From Actinobacteria bacterium OV450 (GTDB taxonomy: Bacteria; Actinomycetota; Actinomycetes; Streptomycetales; Streptomycetaceae), in contig LJCW01000371.1 of the NCBI GenBank assembly GCA_001298555.1, positions 1-32,911 of the forward strand: 32,911 nt of DNA, given 5' to 3'. The notes below the pieces were generated by a model. The model was not told the DNA's origin. It searched no databases and saw nothing but the letters and a program-made list of their open reading frames with translations. How positions within the stretch are numbered: position 1 is the stretch's first letter; each line of letters opens with the position of its first letter. Both the position numbers and the translations under genes were made by a program. Below, piece after piece: positions 7,806 through 16,345 of the stretch.

Positions 7806-10151
7806 GTGACAGGTGGTTGGGCGCTGCGGCCGCATCAGGTTGAGGCTGTGGACGCCGCAGTGCGGGCCCTGGGACGGACCCCTGCTGAAGGCGCTCACGG
7901 GCCGGGATTGCGGGCGACGGTTGTGGCGGCCTGCGGAACAGGTAAGACCCTGATGGGGGTGCACACGGCAGGGCGCGTCGCGCGCGGGGGGCGGGTGCTG
8001 ATCCTGCTGCAGCCCACGCTGGACCTGCTGGTGCAGACCGTGTCCGTCTGGCGCGATGCGGGACGTACCGGGCGCATGGTGGCGGTCTGCTCGCTGCAAA
8101 GAGATCCGGAGCTGGACGGGGCAGGGGTGCGCTGCACGACCGACTGGCGGCAGGTACGGGGGTGGGCTGGCGGACCCGGTCGGGTCACCGTGTTCGCGAC
8201 GTACGCGTCGCTGCGGGTACTCGCCGAGGCCCACGGGGCGGGGCTGGGGCAGTGGGACCTCGTGATCGTGGACGAGGCGCACCGCACATCAGGGCCTTGG
8301 GGCAAGCCGTGGGCCGCGATCCATGACGATGCCGCCATCCCCGCGGACCGACGGCTGTACCTGACCGCCACACCGCGGGTCGCCGAGCCGTGGACGAGCA
8401 CACCGGGCGGGGAGCCGGCTCCGGTCGCCTCGATGGACGACGAGCAGGTGTTCGGCCCCGTGGTGTACCGGCTTACTCTGGCCGAGGCCATCGACCGCGG
8501 CCTGCTGGCCCGCTACCAGATCGTCGTGCTCGAGATCCGCGACCAGGCCCTGGCCGCGGCAACGGCGGATCGCAGTGCTTCGGAAGCCGGTGCGGCCCGG
8601 GCCCGGCTGGATGCCTTGCAAGCCGCCGTACTCAAGGCCTCGGCAGAACATCACCTGCAGCGCGTGATGACGTTCCACCACCGTGTCGTGGAGGCACGAG
8701 ACTTCGCTGATGCGGCGGAGAGGGCTTCCCGGCGCCTGCGGGAAGCGGATCCGGACCTCTACCCGCGTGAAGTGTGGTCGGGATGGCTGCACGGCGGTCA
8801 TCGGCTGGCCCACCGGCGGGCGGTTCTCGAAGAGTTCGCCCGCGGCTGCCGCACGGACGGCCAGCTGGTGGAGCGCTCGGTGCTCTCCAGCGCCCGGGTC
8901 CTGGCTGAAGGCGTGGACATACCCGCCGTCGATGCCGTGGTCTTCGCAGACCCCCGGGAGTCGATCGTCGACACCGTCCAGACCGTCGGCCGTGCCCTGC
9001 GACAGGGCCCGCGCGGGGACAAGACCGCTTCTCTGCTGGTGCCGGTGTTCCTCGGACCTGACGAGCGCAGTGAGGACTGGCTGGGGTCCGGGGCCTATCT
9101 GCCGCTCGTCCGGGTCCTCGCCGCGCTGCGTGCCCACGACACCGAGGTCGTGGACCGGCTCGCCGCCTGGCCAGGCCACACCGTCAGCCAAGGCGGCGGT
9201 GTCCAGGAAGGCCTGGCGGTGCTGTTCTCCCATCCCCGGGACTCTGCCGACATCGCGGCATTCGTGGATCTCCGCGTCATCAGACCTGAATCCAGGGTGT
9301 GGCTGAACGGCCTCGTGGCCGCACGACGGTTCCACGCGCAGCACGGGCACCTCGTCGTTCCCTACGCGGTGAAGGACGGCCGCTTCCCGCTGGGCGTGTG
9401 GCTGGGCGATCAGCGCCGCCTCCACCACAGCGGCCGGCTCTCACCCGTGCGTACCGCCGCACTCGAACAGCTGGGCATGGTGTGGAGCCACCCCGACCAC
9501 GCGTTCAGCGAAGGGCTCTCGGTAGCCCGCGCGTACTACTCGGTCCACGGGCATCTTGCGGCTCCGCGCGAAGCAGCCGTGGACGGCTATCCCCTCGGCA
9601 CATGGCTGGCCAACCGGCGCCGGGAAGCACGGATGCCAGACGGCACCCCAGGAGCACTGCCCGCCTCTCGCAAGAACGCTCTCAAGGACATCGACCCCTA
9701 CTGGTGCCCTGCATGGGATGTGGCATGGCAGCGCCGCTACGCCCTGCTGCACCGCCACATCGCCGAGGGCGGATCCCCCGCTCTCGCACCCGGGCACACG
9801 AGCCACGGTGAAGACCTGGGCCAGTGGTGCGCCCGCCAGCGCGCCGCGTGGGGCACGCTCGACCCCGAGCGGCGGCGGCTACTCACCGCCCTGGGCATGA
9901 CGCCTGACACAGACGGCACACCAGATGCCAAACGCGTCGCCCAGGACGACAACTTCCGCCGGAACCTCTCCGCCGCACAGACCTACGCACAACGCGAAGG
10001 GCACCTCAACGTCCCCCGCAAGCACGTGGAAGCACTCGACGGGGCGGAGATCAAACTGGGAGTCTGGATCTCCAACCAGCGCTCCCGCAGGACGAACCTG
10101 CCACTGGAGCGGATCAAGGCGCTGGACGGCCTGGGCATGTGCTGGAGCTGA
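7806..10151 (+). CDS. DEAD/DEAH-box helicase with repeated helicase-associated (HA) domains
   Basis: A 781-aa protein from GTG at 7806, with AGGGAG eight bases upstream. The N-terminal half is a superfamily-2 helicase: LRPHQ (residue 7 on, Q-like), Walker A ACGTGKT (42-48), DEAH in VIVDEAHR (156-159), LTATPR (186-191), and motif VI QTVGRALRQ (391-399). From about residue 497 to the end there are about four copies of the helicase-associated domain of roughly 65 residues (F-x(7)-GHLxVP ... LGxWLxxQR ... LxxLGMxW). These proteins occur on actinobacterial chromosomes, plasmids and islands and are assumed to unwind or translocate on nucleic acid. The frame is open upstream back to 6483, but composition and RBS place the start here. 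It lies beside a Mu-like transposon. Confidence 0.9.
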   Translation: MTGGWALRPHQVEAVDAAVRALGRTPAEGAHGPGLRATVVAACGTGKTLMGVHTAGRVARGGRVLILLQPTLDLLVQTVSVWRDAGRTGRMVAVCSLQRDPELDGAGVRCTTDWRQVRGWAGGPGRVTVFATYASLRVLAEAHGAGLGQWDLVIVDEAHRTSGPWGKPWAAIHDDAAIPADRRLYLTATPRVAEPWTSTPGGEPAPVASMDDEQVFGPVVYRLTLAEAIDRGLLARYQIVVLEIRDQALAAATADRSASEAGAARARLDALQAAVLKASAEHHLQRVMTFHHRVVEARDFADAAERASRRLREADPDLYPREVWSGWLHGGHRLAHRRAVLEEFARGCRTDGQLVERSVLSSARVLAEGVDIPAVDAVVFADPRESIVDTVQTVGRALRQGPRGDKTASLLVPVFLGPDERSEDWLGSGAYLPLVRVLAALRAHDTEVVDRLAAWPGHTVSQGGGVQEGLAVLFSHPRDSADIAAFVDLRVIRPESRVWLNGLVAARRFHAQHGHLVVPYAVKDGRFPLGVWLGDQRRLHHSGRLSPVRTAALEQLGMVWSHPDHAFSEGLSVARAYYSVHGHLAAPREAAVDGYPLGTWLANRRREARMPDGTPGALPASRKNALKDIDPYWCPAWDVAWQRRYALLHRHIAEGGSPALAPGHTSHGEDLGQWCARQRAAWGTLDPERRRLLTALGMTPDTDGTPDAKRVAQDDNFRRNLSAAQTYAQREGHLNVPRKHVEALDGAEIKLGVWISNQRSRRTNLPLERIKALDGLGMCWS

Positions 10152-10306
10152 CGCCAGGGGCGGGCCGGAGGAAACCGAACCCACCCTGCGTACTGGGCCT
10201 GGGCCATCCTCTTGTCTCTCACCTGCCGGCCGGGGCAATGTCCATCGCCGGACAGCCACCCGCCGCATCTTTAGGCCGTAGGCAACCGCAGATCCTGCGC
10301 GGCTGC

Positions 10307-11440
10307 TTACGGTGCGGCGGCCGGCGGGCTTTGGGTCTGTCGTCCCCGCAATCGCGGGCGCCGGAGTGGCTGGGGCGCGGCCCCGTCCAGCCCTGTCTCC
10401 TTCAGCTGCCGGTAGAACCACTCGGTCCCGGAAGTGGGAACGGCACCGGGCTCGGTGTCCATGCCCGGCTGGGGCGGCCGCAGCCGGGCCTGTTCGGCAA
10501 GCCGGAGCAGGGCAGGGTGCTCCTCAGGTCTGACGAGCAGAGGCAGGCCGGGTGTGGGGGCGAGGCGGGTGAAGTGAGCGGCGGCGTCCAGGAAGAGCGC
10601 TGCCCACACCGGCACCGGATGGGTGGCGCAGCCATCGACCTCGCCGACAGGGTCGTGCAGGGCCAGGGCGGCGGCGTCCCGGCGCCAGTCCGCCAGGCGG
10701 GCGGTGCCCAGCTGCTGCCCGGCAGCCCCGGTGAACACGGCGGCGGCCAGCGCGGCGGCCAGACGGGGGTGCGCGGTCGCAGTGTGGATACGGCGGACGA
10801 TCTCCAGAGTGGTCCGCGGCGAACGCGGCCTGGGCCGGGGACGGTACCGCCAGCTGACCGACGACGGTACGCACCCGATGCAGTGGTCCGATCCGTCCCA
10901 GTCCGCCAGCCGGTCCAGCGCCGGCACGGAGATCCAGCGGCCGGCGGTCCGCGGCGGTACAGCGGACCGGCCCACACCGTGCACGGCGGGCCCGGCGAAG
11001 AGGCTGGTGTGGGAGTGGGTGAGGGCATGGGGCACACCGGCGAGAGTGTCGCTCAGGGCGGTGGTCAGCCGGCTGCGGTGGCATACCAGGACCAGATGCG
11101 CGCCGGTGAACCTCCGCAGGTCGAGCAGGCGCTGCACACGTTCACGGGTGAGCAGGTGGGCGCGCAGGACCGTCAGGCGTCTGGCGGGCATCGCGGCCAT
11201 CCAGGCGGTGGCGGCCTCCCACACCGGGGCTCGGGAATCCGGGAAGCCCGGAAGGTGCGCAGGTTTGCCCAGCGCCGCCAGGACGTCGTGAGCAAAGTAC
11301 CGGTCGCTTCTCGTGCCAGGGGCGGGGTGGACGGTGACGCAGCCGGCCACCGGGTCGTGCGCGGCGAGCGCCGCCCGGGTGACAGCGGCATCATCGGCGG
11401 GGTCGAGAAGAACAGTGACGGGAGGGAGTGTGTCGTTCAC
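10307..11440 (-). CDS. Third protein of the Mu-like transposon, unknown, possibly a degenerate AAA protein
   Basis: A 377-aa protein read from GTG at 11440. It is the last gene of the transposon, 63 bp after the repaired end of the ATPase. I do not recognise a named family. The order of elements resembles a AAA/TniB protein: an early strand-like VTVLLDP, then RYFAHDVLAALGK, then RRLTVLRAHLLTRERVQRLL followed by GAHLVLVCHRSRL, which sits where TniB-like ATPases have the DEAQ helix and the sensor strand. There is no Walker A (GxxxxGKT) and no DE pair, so ATP hydrolysis is unlikely. There is also no Cys-rich zinc finger like that of TniQ. The C-terminal 60 residues are Pro/Arg/Gln-rich. A role as target-selection or accessory factor is a guess from position. 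Confidence 0.6.
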   Translation of the reverse strand: MNDTLPPVTVLLDPADDAAVTRAALAAHDPVAGCVTVHPAPGTRSDRYFAHDVLAALGKPAHLPGFPDSRAPVWEAATAWMAAMPARRLTVLRAHLLTRERVQRLLDLRRFTGAHLVLVCHRSRLTTALSDTLAGVPHALTHSHTSLFAGPAVHGVGRSAVPPRTAGRWISVPALDRLADWDGSDHCIGCVPSSVSWRYRPRPRPRSPRTTLEIVRRIHTATAHPRLAAALAAAVFTGAAGQQLGTARLADWRRDAAALALHDPVGEVDGCATHPVPVWAALFLDAAAHFTRLAPTPGLPLLVRPEEHPALLRLAEQARLRPPQPGMDTEPGAVPTSGTEWFYRQLKETGLDGAAPQPLRRPRLRGRQTQSPPAAAP

Positions 11441-11503
11441 GGGTGCGTGGCGTCTCGGACAGGCGCCGGGGCGCGTCGGACAGAACGGGCAGGCCGGGAG
11501 TGT

Positions 11504-12299
11504 TCACGGCCGGGTGCGGCGGCCGAGCTTGCTGAAGACCCAGCGCAGCAGGTCCCGGTCGGCCTCAAGACCAGGGCGGGCCTGAAGGGCGCGCGCCAGG
11601 TGGTAGGTGATCTTGGCCCAGGTGCGGAGGACGCCGTGGGCGGCCGCGTCGTCGCGGATCCACGCCGAGCCATACCGGGTGGTAGGCCGGGATCGTGGTC
11701 AGGACCTCCTCCCGCGTGAGCGGTCGGAACTCCTGCCAGATGTGCACCCGGGAGGCCAGCATGTCCTTGCCGGCCAGGACCTCGTAGGTGTTCCCGCCGC
11801 CGACGAACACCACCGCGATGTCGGTGTACAGGTCATCGAACAAGTGCCGGAAGTACTCGAACGATTCCTCCCGCAGCCACTGGGCCTCATCACAGACCAG
11901 CACCCGGAACTGATCGGCCAGCACGTCCTTGAGCAGTGTGTCGAACGCGGTCGGCTGCCTCGGGGGCCTGCCGGGCAGAGCGAGCACGTTGAACAGGTTG
12001 TGGCGGATGTCCAGCACGGTGGGGCGGCCGCGGAACTCGATACGGCGCGTGGACTTGGGGGCGAGCTCGCGCAGGGCGGCGTTGACGGACATGGTCTTGC
12101 CCAACCCGGCCGGCCCGTAGACGCACATCATGCCGCGGGCGGCGATCACCTCTCCGAGATTGGCCAGCGTCTCCTTCATCGCCATGGTGCCCATCACGTT
12201 CGCGTCGGGCAGCGACGGGTAGTGGTCCTTGCGGGGCGGCGGCAGCGGACCACGAAGCGGACGGGCCAAGGACGGGCTGGCGGCGGGTACAGCGTTCAT
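11504..12299 (-). pseudogene. TniB-like AAA ATPase of the transposon, frameshifted near the C-terminus
   Basis: It starts with ATG at 12299, overlapping the transposase stop by four bases (ATGA), so translation is coupled. It carries YGPAGLGKT (Walker A, about residue 64) and VLVCDEAQWL (Walker B, about 138), then FVGGGNTYEVLAG and EEVLTTIPAYHPVW. TniB/MuB-type ATPases load on target DNA and recruit the transposase. Near 11660-11672 the frame breaks: the direct frame continues as Arg/Pro-rich nonsense and stops at 11565, while the next frame reads AWIRDDAAAHG, LRTWAKITYHLARAL and LLRWVFSKLGRR to a TGA at 11504, as expected for the family end. A few residues seem lost at the break. Either real inactivation or a consensus error. 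Confidence 0.75.
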
Positions 12300-13915
12300 C
12301 GCGCGGCAAGGGTTCTTTCGTCGTCTTCAGCACAGGGAGCAGCGGCCTCGCCGGGATTCGGCGCGGGCCAGGACGCGGGCATTCCATGGGGCAGCGGCAG
12401 ATATCCGGGTAGTGCCACCTCGGCAAGATCCGAGGCGCCGTGCGCACGCACCGCTGCGGCGGCTTCCAGTTCAGTGACCGTGCCGAGCACCTCGGCCGGC
12501 GTGCCGCGAGTGGCCGCCGCAAACCGGGTGGCGCGATCCTTCTCGGCCGCGGACAGCAACCGCTTGAGCCGGTCGGCCTCCCGCGCGCGGGCCCGCTTCA
12601 TCTCCCGGATCTGCTCCGTACTCGCCCGGTTGGACAGGTACGCCGACCCCAAGTGCCGCCCGGAAGCGGCATCGTAGACCTCAATCTCGTGCTCGTGATG
12701 CGGCATATAGCGCAGCCGTAACTTCCTGCCTGCCTGTCCGGTCATCCAGGAGGCCACGTAGTGCCGGTTCCTCCACCGCACCCCCTTGCCCGCAAGAACA
12801 CGCACCCGGCCGTCGTCCTCGAGGGTGAACATGTGCAACGCGCCCGGCTCCGCATCCTCGACCGGCGTGAGATCCTCCTCCCACGCCGCCGCCGGAGTAC
12901 GGCCCGCAAGAGCCCGGAGCCGGTGCTCGGTGTTCCACCAGGTCACCCACTGCCCCAGCAGCGTGATGAACGCCTCCAGCGGCAGCAGCCGCTCCTCGCC
13001 GGCCGGCTTACGGCCGCCTTTCAGGCGCGGCGCGGCCGTGTAGCCGGGCAGCTGGACGAAGAACATCTGCTTGGCGGCCTTGTTCAAGGCCTCCACCGTG
13101 CCCTTCAGATGCGGGCTGTAAGCGGGAAGGTCCACCACTGGGACCGCGAACGCCCCCAAAGCATCGGCCACCGCACGGGACAGGAAGTCCTTACCCCGAT
13201 CGACCCGCACCGCTCCCGGCAGACCACCGAACGGGCCGTGCTCCCCCTCACGGGAAATCGCGTCGCGCAAAGCGACCAGGACCGACTCCCGGCTCGGAAC
13301 CTGCGCGGTCACCGCGTACCCGCAGATGACCCGTGTAGCGCATTCGATGAACCAGGTCACCCACGGCCGGCCCGGTCGACCATCGATATCGACGTCCACC
13401 TTCACCTGGACGTGATCGGTCTCCCACACCTCGTTCCGGTGCACCGCTGGGCGCTGAAGGAACACGTCATGGTTCCGGCGGGCCCTCTCCCCACCCCGCA
13501 ACCCAGCCCACTGCCCCGGCGAGACATCCCGCGCCAGAGCCCGGTAGAACGTCGCGAGTGACGGCACCACACCACCATCCGAGACCTGCGCAACCATCAA
13601 CTCCCGGTGCACAGCAGCCGCGTTGCCCCGGTGGAACGCAAGCCGCGCCAGCACATCCGCCGTGACAACGAACCGCTCCCGCGACGCCGGGCCGAAACGA
13701 TCCTCCTCACGAGCCGCGACAAGCCACCGACGCACCGTCCGCTCCGACACCCCGAGTGTCCCAGCGACCATCCGCCTGTGCGCCGGTGTCAGCTCACCCC
13801 GGCCCTCCAGCACCAGCAGGCGCCGTACCGCCACCGGACGCAACACGGCAGCATCCGCCCCAACCTGATCCGGCCCCACCCCGGCACCCCCCACACCCGA
13901 CAGGGGCCCCACCAC
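12296..13915 (-). CDS. TniA-like DDE transposase with Mu C-terminal domain
   Basis: A 539-aa protein from GTG at 13915; other nearby GTG codons are possible. An N-terminal helix-turn-helix (about 45-70, LGVSERTVRRWL) is followed by an integrase-core domain with D167 (VWETDHVQV), D239 (VRVDRGKDF) and E275 (GTVEALNKA), which gives DD(35)E spacing. Residues about 385-440 form the Mu-transposase C-terminal beta-barrel region (WRNRHYVASW ... EIEVYD), and a basic helical tail follows (EMKRARAREADRLKRLL). It catalyses strand transfer at the element ends and acts with the downstream ATPase. Length agrees with TniA-type proteins. The upstream sequence is C/A-rich and carries direct repeats near the transposon end. 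Confidence 0.85.
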   Translation of the reverse strand: MVGPLSGVGGAGVGPDQVGADAAVLRPVAVRRLLVLEGRGELTPAHRRMVAGTLGVSERTVRRWLVAAREEDRFGPASRERFVVTADVLARLAFHRGNAAAVHRELMVAQVSDGGVVPSLATFYRALARDVSPGQWAGLRGGERARRNHDVFLQRPAVHRNEVWETDHVQVKVDVDIDGRPGRPWVTWFIECATRVICGYAVTAQVPSRESVLVALRDAISREGEHGPFGGLPGAVRVDRGKDFLSRAVADALGAFAVPVVDLPAYSPHLKGTVEALNKAAKQMFFVQLPGYTAAPRLKGGRKPAGEERLLPLEAFITLLGQWVTWWNTEHRLRALAGRTPAAAWEEDLTPVEDAEPGALHMFTLEDDGRVRVLAGKGVRWRNRHYVASWMTGQAGRKLRLRYMPHHEHEIEVYDAASGRHLGSAYLSNRASTEQIREMKRARAREADRLKRLLSAAEKDRATRFAAATRGTPAEVLGTVTELEAAAAVRAHGASDLAEVALPGYLPLPHGMPASWPAPNPGEAAAPCAEDDERTLAAR

Positions 13916-14175
13916 CCCACTAAACGATCAAGAAAGACCCTACCCCCTTGGAACCCCCACCCCACTGACCAGCCAATCCCCACCCGGTGACCAGCAGATC
14001 CTCACCAGCTGTCCAACCTCAACACCCACCCAGACCAACCCCAGACCCCAGACCACAACCACACGCTGAACCCACCCAGCACCCAAAACCGGACACCCAA
14101 CCGAGAATCCTCCCGGACAAACAAACGAGAACTCCCACGTGGCCAGCCAACACCTCTCGGTTCCGTGACCTTCAG
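13916..14175. other. Gene-free C/A-rich stretch at the transposon end
   Basis: The plus strand is very poor in G here (runs such as CCACCCAGACCAACCCCAGA), unlike its neighbours. No coding frame. It contains the direct repeats listed separately and probably the transposon's right terminus and the transposase promoter. Confidence 0.5.
13966..14005. repeat. Two 18-bp direct repeats, 22-bp period
   Basis: TGACCAGCCAATCCCCAC (13966-13983) and TGACCAGCAGATCCTCAC (13988-14005) match at 15 of 18 positions and are one helix-and-turn-like period of 22 bp apart. They lie about 50-90 bp upstream of the transposase start. Tandem subterminal repeats are the rule at ends of Tn7/Tn5053-type elements, where the transposase binds. 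Confidence 0.6.
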
Positions 14176-14243
14176 TCCCCGGACGGGGATGATCAGCCCG
14201 TCGGGCGTCACGTGCGTCCGATCACAGCACGTAATTCAAGGGA
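14176..14243 (+). promoter_or_regulatory. Structured leader of the cold-shock gene
   Basis: The bases before the cold-shock gene hold two short inverted repeats: TCCCC/GGGGA (14176-14189) and ACGTGC/GCACGT (14210-14232). AAGGGAG follows just before the ATG. Cold-shock mRNAs in other bacteria have folded 5' leaders; whether this one is transcribed or temperature-responsive is not shown. Confidence 0.3.
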
Positions 14244-14249
14244 GCGGAT

Positions 14250-14462
14250 ATGTCTGAGCGCCAGACCGGCACCGTCAAGTGGTTCAACGACGAGAAGGGG
14301 TTCGGCTTCATCACCCCCGAAAGCGGCCCCGACCTCTTCGTGAACTTCAGGGCCATCCAGGGCAACGGCTTCAAGAGTCTCAAGGAAGGCCAGAAGGTGA
14401 CCTTCGTTGCGGTACAGGGCCAGAAGGGCATGCAGGCAGACGAGGTCATCGCCGAGGGCTGA
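14250..14462 (+). CDS. Cold-shock-domain protein (CspA family)
   Basis: A 70-aa protein from ATG at 14250 with AAGGGAG just upstream. It is a single five-stranded OB-fold that binds single-stranded RNA/DNA and acts as an RNA chaperone. It starts with the family pattern TGTVKWFNDEKGFGFI, which contains RNP1 (KGFGFI, residues 16-21). RNP2 reads LFVNF (about 28-32) where most homologues have VFVHF, so the usual His is Asn; this His stacks with bases in CspA, so binding may differ. It ends normally with ADEVIAEG. Streptomyces have many paralogues; this one sits just outside the transposon end. Confidence 0.95.
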   Translation: MSERQTGTVKWFNDEKGFGFITPESGPDLFVNFRAIQGNGFKSLKEGQKVTFVAVQGQKGMQADEVIAEG

Positions 14463-15207
14463 GCCCCTGATGGGCAGCGCCAAACCTGCCCGGAGCTGAA
14501 TCGGCTGCCAGGCTGGTCCCGCAGAGGACGAAGTGGGTCAGCATCCGGCACGCCTGGGTTGCGGCTTCTGTCAGCCCCGCCCTGCAGTCGCGTCCTGCGC
14601 CTGGGCTCGTCGGGGGCGGCAGTAGCCTGGCAAAGGGCAGCGCCAAGTTCACCGTGCATGCGGACTGGACCCTGCACGTGTCCGCCGCTTCAGGCCCGGA
14701 GCCCCGGCAGGGAGGGGCCAGGCGCCCCCTGCCCTCGACTACGGGTCACGACGGTGACCCATTGGCGCCGGTGGCTGAGCATGACTGCCACCGGTGACGC
14801 TCACATCCACCAATTCACCGTCGCACTGGCCAATTTGGTGCGCCGGAGGGCGTCGTGATTGCTCTGGGGTATGGGCTGGTTGGCAGGGGACCCCAGAGCT
14901 TCACCTCAGCCCGCCGACCGGTGGTCGGTGCTGAGGCTCGCTGCTTGGCTCTCCCGCCCTGAGCGCCACCCGAAAGGCGCCGGTACATCCGAAAATCTGT
15001 CAAGTACCCACGGCTTGGGGCCAGTTGGGGGGTATACACCCCTGCTGCACCTGCGTACGCGAGGACGGATTCACTCGTCCGGGGGACGGGTGCGCCGGGT
15101 CACGGACACAGCGAAACGGGACCCCGGCCGGGTTGGCGGCGGCCCCGCTCAGGGGATGCTAGGCGGAGGATGATGTAGCGGCTCGCCGTCACCGCTGCTG
15201 GAGCCGG
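14463..15207. other. 745-bp stretch without a credible gene
   Basis: Frames of up to about 100 codons exist here but have random-like composition and no ribosome binding sites. A weak hairpin GGGCAG/CTGCCC (14472-14491) just after the cold-shock stop could be its terminator. The 12-mer GGGCAGCGCCAA occurs at 14472 and again near 14635. Two adjacent hairpins are listed separately at 14861-14936. A further GGACG/CGTCC pair lies at 15063-15080. Confidence 0.5.
14861..14936. other. Candidate structured RNA: two adjacent hairpins
   Basis: The first hairpin has perfect 10-bp arms GCTCTGGGGT (14861-14870) and ACCCCAGAGC (14890-14899) with a 19-base loop. The second, four bases later, has outer arms CCTCAGC/GCTGAGG (14904-14910, 14930-14936) and inner arms CCGACC/GGTCGG around GGT. 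They lie in a gene-free stretch far from any stop codon, so they are not obvious terminators. Strand and expression are unknown. Confidence 0.35.
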
Positions 15208-16137
15208 TCAGCCCCAGGTGGCGTCCTCGAGGTTGAACCTGCCTGGGGTGCAGTCCTCCGCGAACCGCAGGTAGTCGTCCTCGACGACCAGCGGCCGGCC
15301 GGTCTCGCGGTCCTTCTGCCAGATCTCGTAGTAAGGGCCCATGTCGTAAAACGTGACCGGGTCACCCTTCGAGGACTGGGGCCGCACCCATCCATTGCTG
15401 GAGTCGATCCACTGGCCTTCCGCTGCGGCGCACGTGACCTGAAGGTGTCCGCCCCAGTGGCCGTCCTTGGACCACGCGCCGTCGGCGATCTTCACCCACA
15501 AAGTGGGGGAGGTCTCGCCGGTGAGAACGAATTTCTTCTCGTCGTCGTCCCAACGCGAGTGATTGGAGGGCGCGTTGATCCCGAGTCCGTCACCGCCCTT
15601 GAAACGTACGGTGGTGTGGGACTCACGGCACGGGCGGTAGGCGAGATCTGGCAGCACGGCCTGCGAGGTCACGACCCCGTACACGTCCCACGCGAAGTCA
15701 CGCAGGTACTTCTGCTCGGTCCACTTGAAGGTGTTCCGCAGGTACTCCTTGAACGCCTCCTCGTCGACGATGCTCTCGTCCTGGACCGCCTGGACAATCT
15801 CCCGCCAGGGTGCCCCCTCGGGGCCCGCAGCTCGTGCCGTGGCGGCTTCCCTCGCCACCTTCGCCTTCATGTCCGCCTCGGCGACCCCGCGCTTGACCAC
15901 CTCTTCGCTGACATCCTTCCCCTCGTACCTGAGGGACTTCACAAGCTCCCACTCGGTGGGCACCTCGGGGATCTCGATCCCCATCTGCTGCCAGACCAAG
16001 GCGTCGATGCGGTCCTTCTTGCCGGCCTCGTGCGCGGCCTCGATCTCCGCGATCTCCCGCGCATTGAGGGTCTTCTCCGCGGCCGGCGCGTCCGGATCGT
16101 GGAAGATAAGGAAACTCGTCTTGCGCAAGTACCCCAT
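15208..16137 (-). CDS. Hypothetical protein, 309 aa
   Basis: ATG at 16137 is preceded by GGGAAGG at a normal distance. I do not recognise the family. The first 150 residues are charged and probably helical (TLNAREIAEIEAAHEAG, SEEVVKRGVAEADMKAK, FKEYLRNTFKW). From about residue 165 the protein becomes Trp/Gly/Asp-rich and probably beta-stranded (TTVRFKGGDGLGIN, SPTLWVKIADGAW, GHWGGHLQVTC, VTFYDMGPYYEIWQ), like a carbohydrate-binding or jelly-roll module. The composition is less Ala/Arg-rich than shadows in this window, which supports real coding. No signal peptide. It is transcribed towards the cold-shock gene. Confidence 0.75.
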   Translation of the reverse strand: MGYLRKTSFLIFHDPDAPAAEKTLNAREIAEIEAAHEAGKKDRIDALVWQQMGIEIPEVPTEWELVKSLRYEGKDVSEEVVKRGVAEADMKAKVAREAATARAAGPEGAPWREIVQAVQDESIVDEEAFKEYLRNTFKWTEQKYLRDFAWDVYGVVTSQAVLPDLAYRPCRESHTTVRFKGGDGLGINAPSNHSRWDDDEKKFVLTGETSPTLWVKIADGAWSKDGHWGGHLQVTCAAAEGQWIDSSNGWVRPQSSKGDPVTFYDMGPYYEIWQKDRETGRPLVVEDDYLRFAEDCTPGRFNLEDATWG

Positions 16138-16323
16138 GGGCTGGCCTTCCCTCGTAGACGCCTCGCCTCACTGCAGTTCGCAGGCTAAACGATCACGGGA
16201 TTGCAGGGATCCGCCCACGCCGCCTCCACACGATCGAGTGACGGAACGCGCCGCGCGCCGTCCCCGGATCTCCGTCCTGCGCAGCTCTGACCTGGGGAAA
16301 CAGGCTGTGAGGCTCACAGGTAC

Positions 16324-16342
16324 CGGGATGACAGGAATCCCG
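16324..16342 (-). terminator. Short hairpin after the broken secreted-protein gene
   Basis: CGGGAT/ATCCCG with a 7-base loop lies three bases downstream of the minus-strand stop at 16346. Confidence 0.4.
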
Positions 16343-16345
16343 CGG

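Larger units (their letters stand above)
10307..14005 (-). mobile_element. Three-gene Mu/Tn5053-like transposon, right end recognisable
   Basis: Three minus-strand genes in the order DDE transposase with Mu-type C-terminus, AAA ATPase, and a third protein match the core of TniA/TniB-type transposons, which move by replicative transposition. The first two genes overlap by four bases. Upstream of the transposase, two 18-bp direct repeats 22 bp apart (13966-14005) look like subterminal transposase-binding sites, so the right end lies at or beyond 14005. No matching repeats were found at the left, between 10152 and 10306, so that boundary is unknown. The ATPase is frameshifted, so the element is probably immobile unless helped in trans. 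Confidence 0.65.

Noticed and set aside
6483..10151. One 1,222-codon frame that would fuse the HEAT protein and the helicase
   Set aside because: The middle part (about 7250-7800) is Arg/Pro-rich nonsense while real HEAT coding continues in another frame; the helicase has its own GTG and ribosome site at 7806.
10152..10306. Left terminal inverted repeat of the Mu-like transposon
   Set aside because: No sequence complementary to the right-end repeats was found in this gap, so no boundary is claimed.
10139..11719. 526-codon plus frame
   Set aside because: Antisense shadow of the third transposon gene; Gly/Arg/Gln-rich without family pattern.
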